Assembly (NCBI GenBank): GCA_039024635.1
Contig: JBCCQA010000005.1
Location: 62,001-126,000, forward strand
Direction of reading: 5' to 3'
From: Kuafuiihalomonas sp039024635
GTDB taxonomy: Bacteria > Myxococcota > Kuafuiibacteriia > Kuafuiibacteriales > Kuafuiibacteriaceae
DNA length: 64,000 nucleotides
Shown here one piece after another: positions 33,488 to 40,963 of this stretch; within the stretch, counting starts at the first letter, position 1; every line of letters begins with the position of its first letter. A program made the translations under genes and the position numbers. The notes under the pieces were generated by a model. That model worked only from the letters and a program-made list of their open reading frames with translations. It made no database searches and was not told the origin of the DNA.

Positions 33488-34534
33488 CTATCGTAGTGAC
33501 TTGATGTAGGCGATGAGCTGGCTGACTTCTTCCTGGGTCAGCTGACCCTGAAAGGCCGGCATGATGGGCGGGTAGCCCTTCACGATCTTTCGCTGGGGAT
33601 AGAGGATCGATTCGGCGACGTAGTTCTCGTCGAAGGTGACCAGCTCTCCGGACTGCATCTCGTGCTCCTCACCCCAAGCGCCGTGAAGATTCGGACAGGC
33701 CGCGGCTGCGTTTTGGTTGTGGCAACCCACGCAGGCCTTCTGTTGGAAGAGGGTCTCCCCGGCCGCGACCATCGTCGGGTCCAGGGCGGCTTCGCCGCCG
33801 GACTCGTCCTCAGAGGGGGCGGAGTCGGCGTCCAAGACGACCTTCTCTTCTTCGGGCAGGGTCAGCTCGGAGGCGACGCTGGCCAGCAGTCGATCCCCGC
33901 TCTCGCTCTCGTCGCCTCTGATCCAGTCTTGGTACTGCTTGGCACCCATGACGACCACCTTGCCCACCATCCGAGAGTGCTCGGTGCCACAGTACTCGGC
34001 GCAGAACAGGTGGTACTCGCCGCGCTCGGTGGCTTCGAACCACATCGAGGTGTAGCGCCCGGGAAGGACGTCGCGCTTCAGGCGAAAGGCGGGCACGAAG
34101 AAGCTGTGGATGACGTCCTCGGAGGTCATCGTCAGCTTGATGGGTGTGTCGACCGGGATGTGCATCTCGTTGATCTCCCGCTTGCCGCTCGGGTGCTGGA
34201 GCTTCCACATCCACTGCTTGCCGGTGACGTAAATCTCGGTGGCGTCCTCGGGTGGGGTGTAGGCGTTGACGTAGAGTCGCGCACCCCAGACGAAGAGCGC
34301 CGTCACCACGAAGAGGACCGGCATCGACCACAAGACCTCGACCATGGTGTGGCTGTGTCCTTTGTCCTTTTCGTATCGGCCGGCCCCGCGCCGATATCGC
34401 ACCGCGAAGTAAACCATCACGGCCGAGGTGGCGAGGAAGGCCAAGCCGCAGCTCAGCATGAAGAACCAGAACAGCGCGTCGTACTGGCTAGCGAAGGTGC
34501 TGGCGGACGGAGGAATGAATCGAACGGCGCCCAT
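33488..34534 (-). CDS. coxB: Cytochrome c oxidase subunit II with fused cytochrome c (caa3 type)
   Basis: 348 aa. Two N-terminal membrane helices (~20-45 and ~65-90), then the CuA cupredoxin domain with VIHSFFVPAFRLKRDVLPG and the copper-site motif CAEYCGTEHSRM, then a Glu/Asp-rich linker and a C-terminal cytochrome c with haem motif CVGCHNQ and an axial Met in PIMPAFQG. This is the caa3-type subunit II that passes electrons from cytochrome c to the terminal oxidase. An open frame to 34852 precedes ATG 34534 but is noise. Unusually, coxA and coxC do not follow; a methyltransferase gene does. Confidence 0.95.
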   Translation of the reverse strand: MGAVRFIPPSASTFASQYDALFWFFMLSCGLAFLATSAVMVYFAVRYRRGAGRYEKDKGHSHTMVEVLWSMPVLFVVTALFVWGARLYVNAYTPPEDATEIYVTGKQWMWKLQHPSGKREINEMHIPVDTPIKLTMTSEDVIHSFFVPAFRLKRDVLPGRYTSMWFEATERGEYHLFCAEYCGTEHSRMVGKVVVMGAKQYQDWIRGDESESGDRLLASVASELTLPEEEKVVLDADSAPSEDESGGEAALDPTMVAAGETLFQQKACVGCHNQNAAAACPNLHGAWGEEHEMQSGELVTFDENYVAESILYPQRKIVKGYPPIMPAFQGQLTQEEVSQLIAYIKSLR

Positions 34535-34647
34535 GAAATCGTCTCGGCGCGGAGATTCGCCCAGGTCAGAAGAGGGCGCAACAACAGTCGGATGAGGGTT
34601 GCTTTTCTGGAGCAGGACCCTGGTCCACAACGGTCGTCCTGGTCGCT

Positions 34648-35400
34648 TCAGCCTCCCGTTGCCGGAGGGTGGTTCGAGGACTGAGCGGAAGGGTCGGGAT
34701 TCGGCGGGAGGACTAGACCGAGCGCGGCGTGCTCTTCTCGCATGCTCAGGCCCCAAGCCTTGGCCGAAACGAGCCCGGCCAGGAGCCAAGCCCCCCAGCT
34801 CAGCCCGTAGCCGACGGGGTGTAGCGGGGCAACGGCGCCGCCCAGCACCCAAGCGGCGGTGAAGCTTCCCAAAGTGGCGGCCAGGAGGGGGCCCAGGCGC
34901 CGGCCCAGGGCGGCCATGGTGCGCAGGGCGAGCAAGGGATCGGCGATGGTCGTGCCGAGCTCGTGCAGCGTCGCCACCGCAGCTGCGGCGGGGAAGTAGA
35001 CGGCAAAGCTCAGCAAGGCCACTGAAGCCAAGGCGTGGCTGGGAAAGAAAGAAAGCAAGGCGACGAGGACCGAGCCGACCGCCCAGCTGGTGGCGAAGAG
35101 GCGAAGGGGGAGCCAGAGCATGCGCTCTCCTCTCGGCAGGGCGACGTCTGCGCTCCAGCCAAGTTCCCCGTCGAAGCCCGTCTCGGCCATATGGGCCATG
35201 AGATAGGCCTGAACCAGGTAGAGGGCGAGTAGCCAGAGACGCCGGCTAGCCAGGGCGACTTGCCCCTCCACTGCGTCGGCGACCATGGTCCCGATAAGGC
35301 CCACCACGAGAAGCCAAACCCACGTCTTCCACGCCGTCGGGCCCCACATCAGGGCCCGCGGAATGCGGAGGCTCGGTCTTCGTCGTCTTGACTTCTCCAT
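34648..35400 (-). CDS. Multi-spanning membrane protein of unknown function
   Basis: 250 aa. Five or six hydrophobic helices (TWVWLLVVGLIGTMVADAVEG, LWLLALYLVQAYLMAHMAET, LFATSWAVGSVLVALLSFFP, ASVALLSFAVYFPAAAAVAT, LLAATLGSFTAAWVLGGAVA). The frame extends across the tRNA-Leu gene to 35481, but ATG 35400 in front of EKSRRRRPSLRIPRAL is a positive-inside N-terminus clear of the tRNA. The pattern recalls DUF4013-like membrane proteins, but no family is certain. It lies 113 bp upstream of coxB on the same strand; a role with the oxidase is possible but unproven. Confidence 0.72.
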   Translation of the reverse strand: MEKSRRRRPSLRIPRALMWGPTAWKTWVWLLVVGLIGTMVADAVEGQVALASRRLWLLALYLVQAYLMAHMAETGFDGELGWSADVALPRGERMLWLPLRLFATSWAVGSVLVALLSFFPSHALASVALLSFAVYFPAAAAVATLHELGTTIADPLLALRTMAALGRRLGPLLAATLGSFTAAWVLGGAVAPLHPVGYGLSWGAWLLAGLVSAKAWGLSMREEHAALGLVLPPNPDPSAQSSNHPPATGG

Positions 35401-35428
35401 GGTCGGAGCCCATAAAGCCGGTCCCCAC

Positions 35429-35512
35429 GCGGAAGTGGCGGAATTGGTAGACGCGCAGGATTCAGGTTTCTGTGGGCGCAAGCCCGTGAAGGTTCAAGTC
35501 CTTTCTTCCGCA
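35429..35512 (+). tRNA. tRNA-Leu (anticodon CAG)
   Basis: 84-nt class II tRNA. Acceptor stem GCGGAAG pairs with CTTCCGC and the discriminator is A at 35512; CCA is not encoded. D-arm contains GGCGGAATTGGTAGACGC, the anticodon stem CAGGA/TTCTG encloses loop TTCAGGT giving anticodon CAG (reads CUG), a long variable arm GTGGGCGCAAGCCCGT-type hairpin follows, and the T-arm is AAGGTTCAAGTCCTT. All conserved leucine tRNA features are present, so it is functional. Prophage genes begin at its 3' end, making it the probable integration target. Confidence 0.97.
35472..35512. other. Probable prophage attachment site (attL) in the tRNA-Leu 3' half
   Basis: Phage-type genes start immediately beyond the 3' end of an intact tRNA gene, the classic tyrosine-integrase target. 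The exact core repeat cannot be defined because the other prophage end is outside the window. The stop codon of the first prophage gene lies inside the T-loop of this tRNA. No integrase gene lies near this end, so it should be next to the other attachment site. Boundaries given are approximate. Confidence 0.5.
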
Positions 35513-35745
35513 TCATCCGGCGGTGCATCTAGCTCTAGAAGCTCTGCGATTCGCTCGCCGTTAATCCGCCGCATCTTAAAAGCCTCGACTTCCTCCGGGC
35601 GGATCTTCGCCCGGTCAGCCGCCATCTTGATGCCCTTCTCAATGATTTCTCGACGCGTCTTGCCGGTTTGGTCCACCATGTAGTCCAGCAAATCCACAAT
35701 CTCGGCGTCAAAGTGAGCTCCGACCAACTTCCTTCGCTTGCCCAT
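35494..35745 (-). CDS. Small ribbon-helix-helix-like protein at prophage end
   Basis: 83 aa, N-terminus MGKRRKLVGAHFDAEIVDLLDYM resembles ribbon-helix-helix DNA-binding proteins: a short basic beta strand then helix-turn-helix, with VDQTGKTRREIIEKGIKMA as the second helix. The tail is acidic. RHH proteins often act as phage or toxin-antitoxin repressors; here it is an isolated gene. Its stop codon (35494-35496) lies inside the tRNA-Leu T-loop, so the C-terminus is completed by the host attachment site. A TTAACG-C-TTAACG repeat lies 12 bp upstream of its start and could be its own operator. Confidence 0.65.
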   Translation of the reverse strand: MGKRRKLVGAHFDAEIVDLLDYMVDQTGKTRREIIEKGIKMAADRAKIRPEEVEAFKMRRINGERIAELLELDAPPDDAEERT

Positions 35746-35756
35746 GAATCGTGTGA

Positions 35757-35769
35757 TTAACGCTTAACG
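35757..35769. promoter_or_regulatory. TTAACG direct repeat, candidate operator
   Basis: TTAACG at 35757-35762 and again at 35764-35769, a 7-bp period. It is AT-rich relative to its surroundings and sits in the 80-bp region between the divergent RHH-like gene (start 35745) and the plus-strand lipoprotein gene (start 35826). Short tandem boxes are typical RHH binding sites. Operator function is inference. Confidence 0.35.
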
Positions 35770-35825
35770 TCCCGACGCGCAAGTGTCGTTCTCATAAAAG
35801 AATCGGCCATGCTATGCGGGGTGAC

Positions 35826-36287
35826 ATGAGAAACCTAGCCGTTGCGGCCATGGGCTGCGTTCTTGGGTGCGTCACGCCTCGGTACTCCGCACAGCAAGTG
35901 GAAGAGATCACCTACTGTCCGGGCGTCGGTCTTGAGGTCGCTCGAATGAATCTTGCGAAATCGGGCTACCAGATCACGGCAGCCGAAGAAGGCTACATCC
36001 AGACGGGCTTCATGCAGATCGCGAGCTCTAGCCCGACAGCCTCGGCTCTAGCGGGCCAGTCAGCGACTGCCTCTGTCCGGTTCGTAGTCACTCCGGAGGG
36101 AAACGGGGTGAGGTGGAAGGCATTCCAGAAAGTAGTGAGCACGTCGGTTCGGCGGGGCGCGCTTCTGGGTTCGAGCGAGCAAGAGAAAGAGGTCGACATG
36201 GCCGCCATGGCTGTCCAGGAGGGACGCTACGCTATCGAGATGCGTGAAGCCGTATGTGCCGACGGAACGGTTCCGGCGCTCAACTGA
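35826..36287 (+). CDS. Prophage lipoprotein, only plus-strand gene of the prophage
   Basis: 153 aa from ATG 35826, preceded by GGGGTGAC; an ATG four codons earlier is possible. Signal MRNLAVAAMGCVLGC ends in a lipobox (VLGC). The rest has strand-rich stretches (GYQITAAEEGYIQTGFMQI, VRFVVTPEGNGVRWKAFQKV) and no known family. It is transcribed against all the other prophage genes and sits at the end of the lysis module, the usual place for a moron gene expressed from the lysogen. Lipoproteins in this position in other phages often block superinfection; that role is inferred. Confidence 0.7.
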   Translation: MRNLAVAAMGCVLGCVTPRYSAQQVEEITYCPGVGLEVARMNLAKSGYQITAAEEGYIQTGFMQIASSSPTASALAGQSATASVRFVVTPEGNGVRWKAFQKVVSTSVRRGALLGSSEQEKEVDMAAMAVQEGRYAIEMREAVCADGTVPALN

Positions 36288-36288
36288 C

Positions 36289-36531
36289 CTAGATCTCACC
36301 CAGCCAGGGAAGGTCAGCGGTCGGGATCTCTTCCAAAGTGTCTTCGTCGAAGAACTCGCTTAGCCGGTTCCGGTCTCGGTCGAACGATGACCGCTCGCGG
36401 TTCAGCGCTTGGGCAATCGAGACCTCGGCGCTTGCCGTCAGCGGCCCTGCCACCTGCAGCTCCTCAACGACGGCCTTGACCGCAGCACGATAGCCCAACT
36501 GGTACGCGACACGGGAGCGAGGAAGCGGCAC
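36289..36531 (-). CDS. Small phage protein, unknown
   Basis: 80 aa from GTG 36531. Helical, acidic C-terminus (FFDEDTLEEIPTADLPWLGE). No family recognised. It continues the leftward gene train 9 bp after the 62-aa gene and converges on the plus-strand lipoprotein gene with a 1-bp gap. Confidence 0.55.
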   Translation of the reverse strand: MPLPRSRVAYQLGYRAAVKAVVEELQVAGPLTASAEVSIAQALNRERSSFDRDRNRLSEFFDEDTLEEIPTADLPWLGEI

Positions 36532-36540
36532 AGCGAGGCT

Positions 36541-36729
36541 CTACGGTCGAGGGTAGTCCGCTTCGGCCTGCCGCTTGATTCGCTGGTAGGCCGCTTCATC
36601 TGGATACTTGTCAGGGTCGGGAAGGATGTCCTGCACCGCCTGGTCGTCGCCCATGCGGGCCGCCTGGACAGCCCGAAGGCCCAGCTTGGCTAGGCGCTCA
36701 AGGATCAGGAAAACGGTCTCAGCGCTCAC
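36541..36729 (-). CDS. Small phage protein, unknown
   Basis: 62 aa from GTG 36729, with a GGAG box about six bases upstream. Helical with the sequence LERLAKLGLRAVQAARMGDD. It overlaps the end of the membrane protein/lipoprotein gene by 11 bp, so it is in the same lysis-end operon. Function unknown. Confidence 0.55.
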   Translation of the reverse strand: MSAETVFLILERLAKLGLRAVQAARMGDDQAVQDILPDPDKYPDEAAYQRIKRQAEADYPRP

Positions 36730-37351
36730 AGGTATCTCCTTGGCCGACGTAGTCCTGCAGGAAGCTCAGGAGCTCGGCGATCTGAGCGGGTGTGCCATCC
36801 TCGATGGCCTCGCTGGCAAGCGCTAGCTGCTCGGCAGCCTCAAGCAGGCATGGCGCCTGAGCAGTGAATCCGTCTCGGCCGCCAGCGTCCAGACCGGCCT
36901 GCGCGGCACGAAGCGATCGGTCGAGCGCTGACCTTGAGGTCCGGACCAGGTCGACGGGCTCCATGCACTGCCAATAGGTCACGTCGGGAGGCGGGTGGCG
37001 CTCGCGACAGGTCGAGTCTCGAGCCTCGTAGAAGTCAGCTGCCGATGCCGAAGCCTCAACTAAGACCATGGCGCCTACGTTCAGACCTTTCTGGATCTGG
37101 CTGCCGGCGCACCCAGCAAGACCCAGAGCCAACAACACGGCAATCGTAGGAGGCGGACGAACTGCCCGCATTGGCACACGCTGAAGCAGGGTGGGCGGGG
37201 CCACCCACGCGATCAGGGTCGCGAGAACTGTTCCAATCGCGGTCTCGATTCCGGGCTCGGCCTCAGGAAGCTGCTCCCCAAAAAACCAAAACCCGACGGA
37301 GACCAGCGCGCCGGAAAGCATGAAGACCCGGACGTTGCTGCTCTCGCCCAT
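36719..37351 (-). CDS. Holin-like N-terminus joined to a lipoprotein-like C-terminus
   Basis: 210 aa from ATG 37351. Residues ~8-50 contain two hydrophobic helices (NVRVFMLSGALVSVGFWFFG, IGTVLATLIAWVAPPTLL), a holin-like pair. At residue 61 a second Met begins MRAVRPPPTIAVLLALGLAG followed by Cys: a full lipoprotein signal with lipobox LAGC. The remainder is helical with four further cysteines. The gene sits between a holin-accessory-like gene and the prophage end, in a lysis context. It may be one protein, or an internal start at 37171 may give a separate 150-aa spanin-type lipoprotein; no good ribosome site precedes 37171. The longer open frame to 37516 is unsupported. Confidence 0.5.
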   Translation of the reverse strand: MGESSNVRVFMLSGALVSVGFWFFGEQLPEAEPGIETAIGTVLATLIAWVAPPTLLQRVPMRAVRPPPTIAVLLALGLAGCAGSQIQKGLNVGAMVLVEASASAADFYEARDSTCRERHPPPDVTYWQCMEPVDLVRTSRSALDRSLRAAQAGLDAGGRDGFTAQAPCLLEAAEQLALASEAIEDGTPAQIAELLSFLQDYVGQGDTCER

Positions 37352-37413
37352 ACCCCGCTTGTGAACGCAGAGCGCCGGAGAAGCAAGCCCAGGCGTTCCA
37401 CTGAAGCGAGCAA

Positions 37414-37710
37414 TTAATTCTGAAGAAAAATAGAGACCAACCAAGCGACGACGCCCGCCATGGCCGAGACGCCGACGCCCAACATCCATTGGCGGCCGTT
37501 CATGTTGGCCCGCCAAAGCTGGATATCGGTCACCTCTCGCCGAAGCTCGGCGCGCTCTGATCGGTCAGCTGCTCTGTCGAGCTCTCGCTGTCGGTCGCGC
37601 TCTGCCATCGCATGCACCTCCTGAGCGATCTCCGTGATCTTGCTGCTCTGCTCGTTCTGCTGCCGCTGAATCTCAGTCAGCAGCCTTTCTGTCATGGAAC
37701 CGTCTGACAC
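37414..37710 (-). CDS. XhlA-like coiled-coil/membrane-anchor lysis protein
   Basis: 98 aa from GTG 37710, with an ATG five codons later. A charged coiled-coil (residues ~8-65, rich in Gln, Glu, Arg) is followed by a single C-terminal membrane helix (WMLGVGVSAMAGVVAWLVSIFL). This matches phage hemolysin/holin-accessory proteins of the XhlA type that act with the holin and endolysin. It lies 10 bp downstream of the endolysin gene, which supports the lysis role. Confidence 0.7.
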   Translation of the reverse strand: MSDGSMTERLLTEIQRQQNEQSSKITEIAQEVHAMAERDRQRELDRAADRSERAELRREVTDIQLWRANMNGRQWMLGVGVSAMAGVVAWLVSIFLQN

Positions 37711-37720
37711 AACCCCGCCT

Positions 37721-38056
37721 TCACGCCTTCTTGTGAGTTCCGTTGAACTGGATATGGAAGTGGGTGCTTTTCAACAGCACCACGAACTCCGAACCCAAAC
37801 GGGCATTCATCGCTGACGCGATGAGCCTTGCGTCTTTCTTGGGCAGGTGTCGACGCCTGAAATCCAGCGCAAGGCCCACGTAGTGCCGCGACGTTCGGCT
37901 GTGCTCACCTTCGACACCAGACGTGATGACCGTGTGGGCACCGGTTTCCGGGTCCTTGTGGCCAAACTCTTCAAAGATTCCGTCGATTATGTTGGCAGCT
38001 ATCGCCAACTCCGGCCGAAGGCCCAGTAGTTGGACCCCTCCCTTGATCGATATCAT
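37721..38056 (-). CDS. M15-family peptidase endolysin
   Basis: 111 aa. Matches the short phage M15 metallopeptidases (VanY/endolysin type) that cut peptidoglycan peptide stems: zinc ligands in SRHYVGLALDFR (His...Asp) and in THFHIQF (His), with the preceding VITSGVEGEHS strand. The frame is open to 38203, but ATG 38056, which overlaps the stop of the tail gene as ATGA, starts the family-like MISIKGGVQLLGLRPELAIA. It is the lysis enzyme directly after the tail module and before holin-type genes. Confidence 0.85.
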   Translation of the reverse strand: MISIKGGVQLLGLRPELAIAANIIDGIFEEFGHKDPETGAHTVITSGVEGEHSRTSRHYVGLALDFRRRHLPKKDARLIASAMNARLGSEFVVLLKSTHFHIQFNGTHKKA

Positions 38057-40668
38057 GGCAATGCTCCTGGGGCCGAGGTGTTCGCGTAGACTCTGAGCTC
38101 GTGGATGAGCGCACCGGTCAGGCCAGCGAACGATCCCCCTGCGGTGTTGGGGTTGCTGCTGCTCGAGCTCGCGCCGAACGCGCCCGAGCCGCCTCCAGCC
38201 CAAACCCCAAGCGTCGACAGGTCGGAATCACTGGCCACAAGCGTGGCGTCGCCGACCGGATTCCCGGAGGCGTCCGCCGTCTGCACCCAGAGCCTGCAGC
38301 TGGGCGTTGCGCCTGGCACGATCTCAGCCAACCAGAGCAGTCGCTGCCCCTGGAACTGGCTGGCCGACTCTCCGTCGTCGGCCAGAACTTGGCCGCCGCT
38401 GCTCCAGGAGGTCAGGCGCATGATCCCCGACTCGACGGAAAGTGAGCTGCCGGCCGTTCCGCCTACCTCCCAAAGGCAACCCTGCGTCGCTCCGTCGATC
38501 GCCGTCGGCATCGTTACGTCAGCCACCAAGAACAGCGGTTGAGCGTCTGCTCCGCTGGGCAGATCTGCGACTGCCCAGGCGGTCGTGACAGCGTCTCGTG
38601 TGAGGCTAGGGGTCAAGCCGTCCTCGTAGTCCGTGAAGGTGGGCTCAGGCTCGTCCCCCGGGAGATCCTCCTCGAAGTGCACGAGCCAATCATAGGCCGC
38701 CTGGACGGCGACGTCGGCCGCACCAGTGCCCGAGCCCGAGACGGTGAAGCCGGACTTGCCGTCTTCTGGGTGGACGCTGAGGACGCCTGAGAGCTCCTGA
38801 GTGGCGACAAGACCAAGGCCGGCGTTCGTGATCGCCTGAGCCAAGAGCGCGGCAGTGGTGTCCGCATCGGTCGCGGCAGACACCGTGACGTCCTGGCCGT
38901 TGATGGTCGCCGTCACGGTCTCGCTGGACGCGAAGATGACGGTCAGAAGCGCAAAGATGGCCTGGTCCGTTCGGATGTTGCCCAAAGCCCGCTCGTCAGC
39001 CGCTCCGCTCCGAGCGTAGCCAATCCGGGCGTCGAGGTTCGGAGGGCCGGAAAGGGCGAGGGTGATCGTCGCCCCGTTGATGGTGACGGACTCGATCGTC
39101 GGCGGTGTCTCGCCGTCGGCTGGAATGTACTCGAAGCCGTCGTCCGTCTGCTGCGCGACGGTGGTCGTGTCTTTGACGATGGCCGCCCCTGCGACCGGAA
39201 CGTTCATGGTCAAGACGACGTTGTTCCCGTCGACGGCCACGGAGCTCGGCTGAAGCGGCGTGAAAGAGCCCTCATCCCGGACCACCCTGCATGCGCGCCC
39301 TTCAAAGGCCGCCATGAGCTTCGAGCCTTCACCATTGACATGGACCGGGTCCCCGAAGGGCAGCGAATACTTCGCATGGGAGAGGTGGATATTGGCGCCT
39401 TTGGCCGCTTCGTATTGACCCATCGGAACGACCAACACGCCGCCCTGGGCAGCCTTCAGGGTCGAGGTCTGCGAGATGACAACCTGAACGTCTTGGGTCT
39501 GTCCGGTAATTGCCTTGATGTCGGTGTCGAGATCGCTGCCGAGCTGCTCCAACAAGGCTTGGAAGGCTGCTGCCGTCGTGCCGTTCGTCTCGTCGGTCTC
39601 GCCGTTGATGCAGACCACAAGGTCCTGTCGGTTGATGCCCAGGTCGAAGAGGGTTTGGACGTGGGCCAGCAAGGCCGTGAAGGGACCGGATGGCTTATCG
39701 ATCTCGCTGATCGCCGTGCCGCTGACGGCGACGTTCGTCGTGACGACCGGGCTGCCGTTTCGGAACTGCTCCCCGATCGTCCCGTCGGGCTCTTCGATCC
39801 CGCCTGTGAGTGGGAAGGGCTGCAAAAAGCCAGCGTCGAACTGCCAGTTGGGAATGACGCTGTCTCGAGCTCGGGAGACTTGTGAGCCTGTGGACGAGCC
39901 CTCCGCAAGGCTCTGGCCGGTGATGTGAATTACATCCGCGTTCTGAAACTCCGGCGTCCTATCTCCGGTCTCGCGGGTGTCGCTGACGACCGAAGCACCC
40001 ACGACCGTGACGGGTCGGCCTTGAACAACCTCGACCATTCCGTCGCCTTGCTGCCGGACGTGCGCGACACGAGAGTCTAGCGCGAAGGACTGTGAAGCGA
40101 TGGCTGCGATCATCTCCGTAGCAGTCAGGCGCTGATTGAAAAGGTGGAGCTCCTGAAAACGCCACGCAAATTGGGCTGCACCCAGGAGCTCAAGGTCCTG
40201 ATTCGGTGTGGAGATGACACCCCCAGGAGTGAGGTCGGACGTGACGTTGGGCGTCTCGTCGACCTGATCCAACACGAATGATGCACCATCCGATGTGGAC
40301 CACGAGAACCCCAGCCAATGCCATGCGCCGTTTCTGAGCGTCTTCGAGACGGTCGCCGCCGCTGAGAACTGAGCTCGGTTGCCGACCACGTCCACGAGTA
40401 GACGCTGGGACCCTTGGACCTGTAACTCCCACCCTGCGCTCGCGCCCTGCTCGGCAAAGGTCAGGCCGGGACTTCGAGCGCCAACGAAACGCAGCAACTT
40501 GATCCACGAGAAAGCAGACGTGACGTCGTAGTTCCCGCCAGAGTTATCGAGGCGGACGCTGGAGCCAGCGCCAAGAATCTGGACGGACCGCAGCTCCTCC
40601 AAGACGGCCGATGTCTCAAGACTGAAGGACCAGGGCTGCGCTTGAAGGACCGCTTTCCACGAGCTCAC
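38053..40668 (-). CDS. Tail fibre-type protein with LamG-like lectin and SGNH hydrolase domains
   Basis: 871 aa from GTG 40668. Residues ~30-200 look like a concanavalin A/LamG jelly roll (SAFSWIKLLRFVGARSPGLT, WHWLGFSWSTSDGASFVLDQ, FQELHLFNQRLTATEMIAAI). Residues ~245-440 look like an SGNH/sialate O-acetylesterase: ITGQSLAEGSSTG (nucleophile Ser), CINGETDETNGTT, and GDPVHVNGEGSKLMA (Asp/His end). Beta-rich repeats follow, then a C-terminal LamG-like segment with WEVGGTAGSSLSVESGIMRL. Such combinations are found in phage receptor-binding or capsule-modifying tail proteins. Its place, last tail gene before the endolysin, fits. The catalytic residues are assigned by motif only. Confidence 0.78.
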   Translation of the reverse strand: MSSWKAVLQAQPWSFSLETSAVLEELRSVQILGAGSSVRLDNSGGNYDVTSAFSWIKLLRFVGARSPGLTFAEQGASAGWELQVQGSQRLLVDVVGNRAQFSAAATVSKTLRNGAWHWLGFSWSTSDGASFVLDQVDETPNVTSDLTPGGVISTPNQDLELLGAAQFAWRFQELHLFNQRLTATEMIAAIASQSFALDSRVAHVRQQGDGMVEVVQGRPVTVVGASVVSDTRETGDRTPEFQNADVIHITGQSLAEGSSTGSQVSRARDSVIPNWQFDAGFLQPFPLTGGIEEPDGTIGEQFRNGSPVVTTNVAVSGTAISEIDKPSGPFTALLAHVQTLFDLGINRQDLVVCINGETDETNGTTAAAFQALLEQLGSDLDTDIKAITGQTQDVQVVISQTSTLKAAQGGVLVVPMGQYEAAKGANIHLSHAKYSLPFGDPVHVNGEGSKLMAAFEGRACRVVRDEGSFTPLQPSSVAVDGNNVVLTMNVPVAGAAIVKDTTTVAQQTDDGFEYIPADGETPPTIESVTINGATITLALSGPPNLDARIGYARSGAADERALGNIRTDQAIFALLTVIFASSETVTATINGQDVTVSAATDADTTAALLAQAITNAGLGLVATQELSGVLSVHPEDGKSGFTVSGSGTGAADVAVQAAYDWLVHFEEDLPGDEPEPTFTDYEDGLTPSLTRDAVTTAWAVADLPSGADAQPLFLVADVTMPTAIDGATQGCLWEVGGTAGSSLSVESGIMRLTSWSSGGQVLADDGESASQFQGQRLLWLAEIVPGATPSCRLWVQTADASGNPVGDATLVASDSDLSTLGVWAGGGSGAFGASSSSSNPNTAGGSFAGLTGALIHELRVYANTSAPGALP

Positions 40669-40961
40669 CGTACGACCTCTAGCGTTTGAAAGTCGTCTCC
40701 CCTAATGCGTCGACCCCCGGAAAAGCTGGCATCAAAGCGGACGTGCCAGACCCCAGGGGCAGGGAAGTCGTCGGCGCTGAGTGTTGTATACGAGACGGAG
40801 CGATTGTCGTCCGACACTTCCCCAGCAAACTCCTTCAGCAACTGACCCTTCCAAGCCACGATAGTCACCTGACTTGCGCCCTCAAAGGAGGCCTGCGGGT
40901 CGTCCAGCGTCAACGTGATTCGGCGGCCAATGTCGCCTGCGACCAATGTTGGAATGCTCAT
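40665..40961 (-). CDS. Small tail protein
   Basis: 98 aa from ATG 40961, starting MSIPTLVAGDIGRRITLTL. Beta-rich (TLDDPQASFEGASQVTIVAW, GVWHVRFDASFSGGRRIRGD); the pattern resembles baseplate or neck Ig-like subunits such as the N-terminal part of BppU. It overlaps the start of the tail fibre gene (GTGA) and follows the previous gene by 2 bp. Role as fibre attachment or chaperone is inferred from position. Confidence 0.6.
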   Translation of the reverse strand: MSIPTLVAGDIGRRITLTLDDPQASFEGASQVTIVAWKGQLLKEFAGEVSDDNRSVSYTTLSADDFPAPGVWHVRFDASFSGGRRIRGDDFQTLEVVR

Positions 40962-40963
40962 GT

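Noticed and set aside
34648..35481. Longer version of the membrane protein gene starting at 35481
   Set aside because: The extra 27 codons run through the tRNA-Leu gene; ATG 35400 is clear of it.
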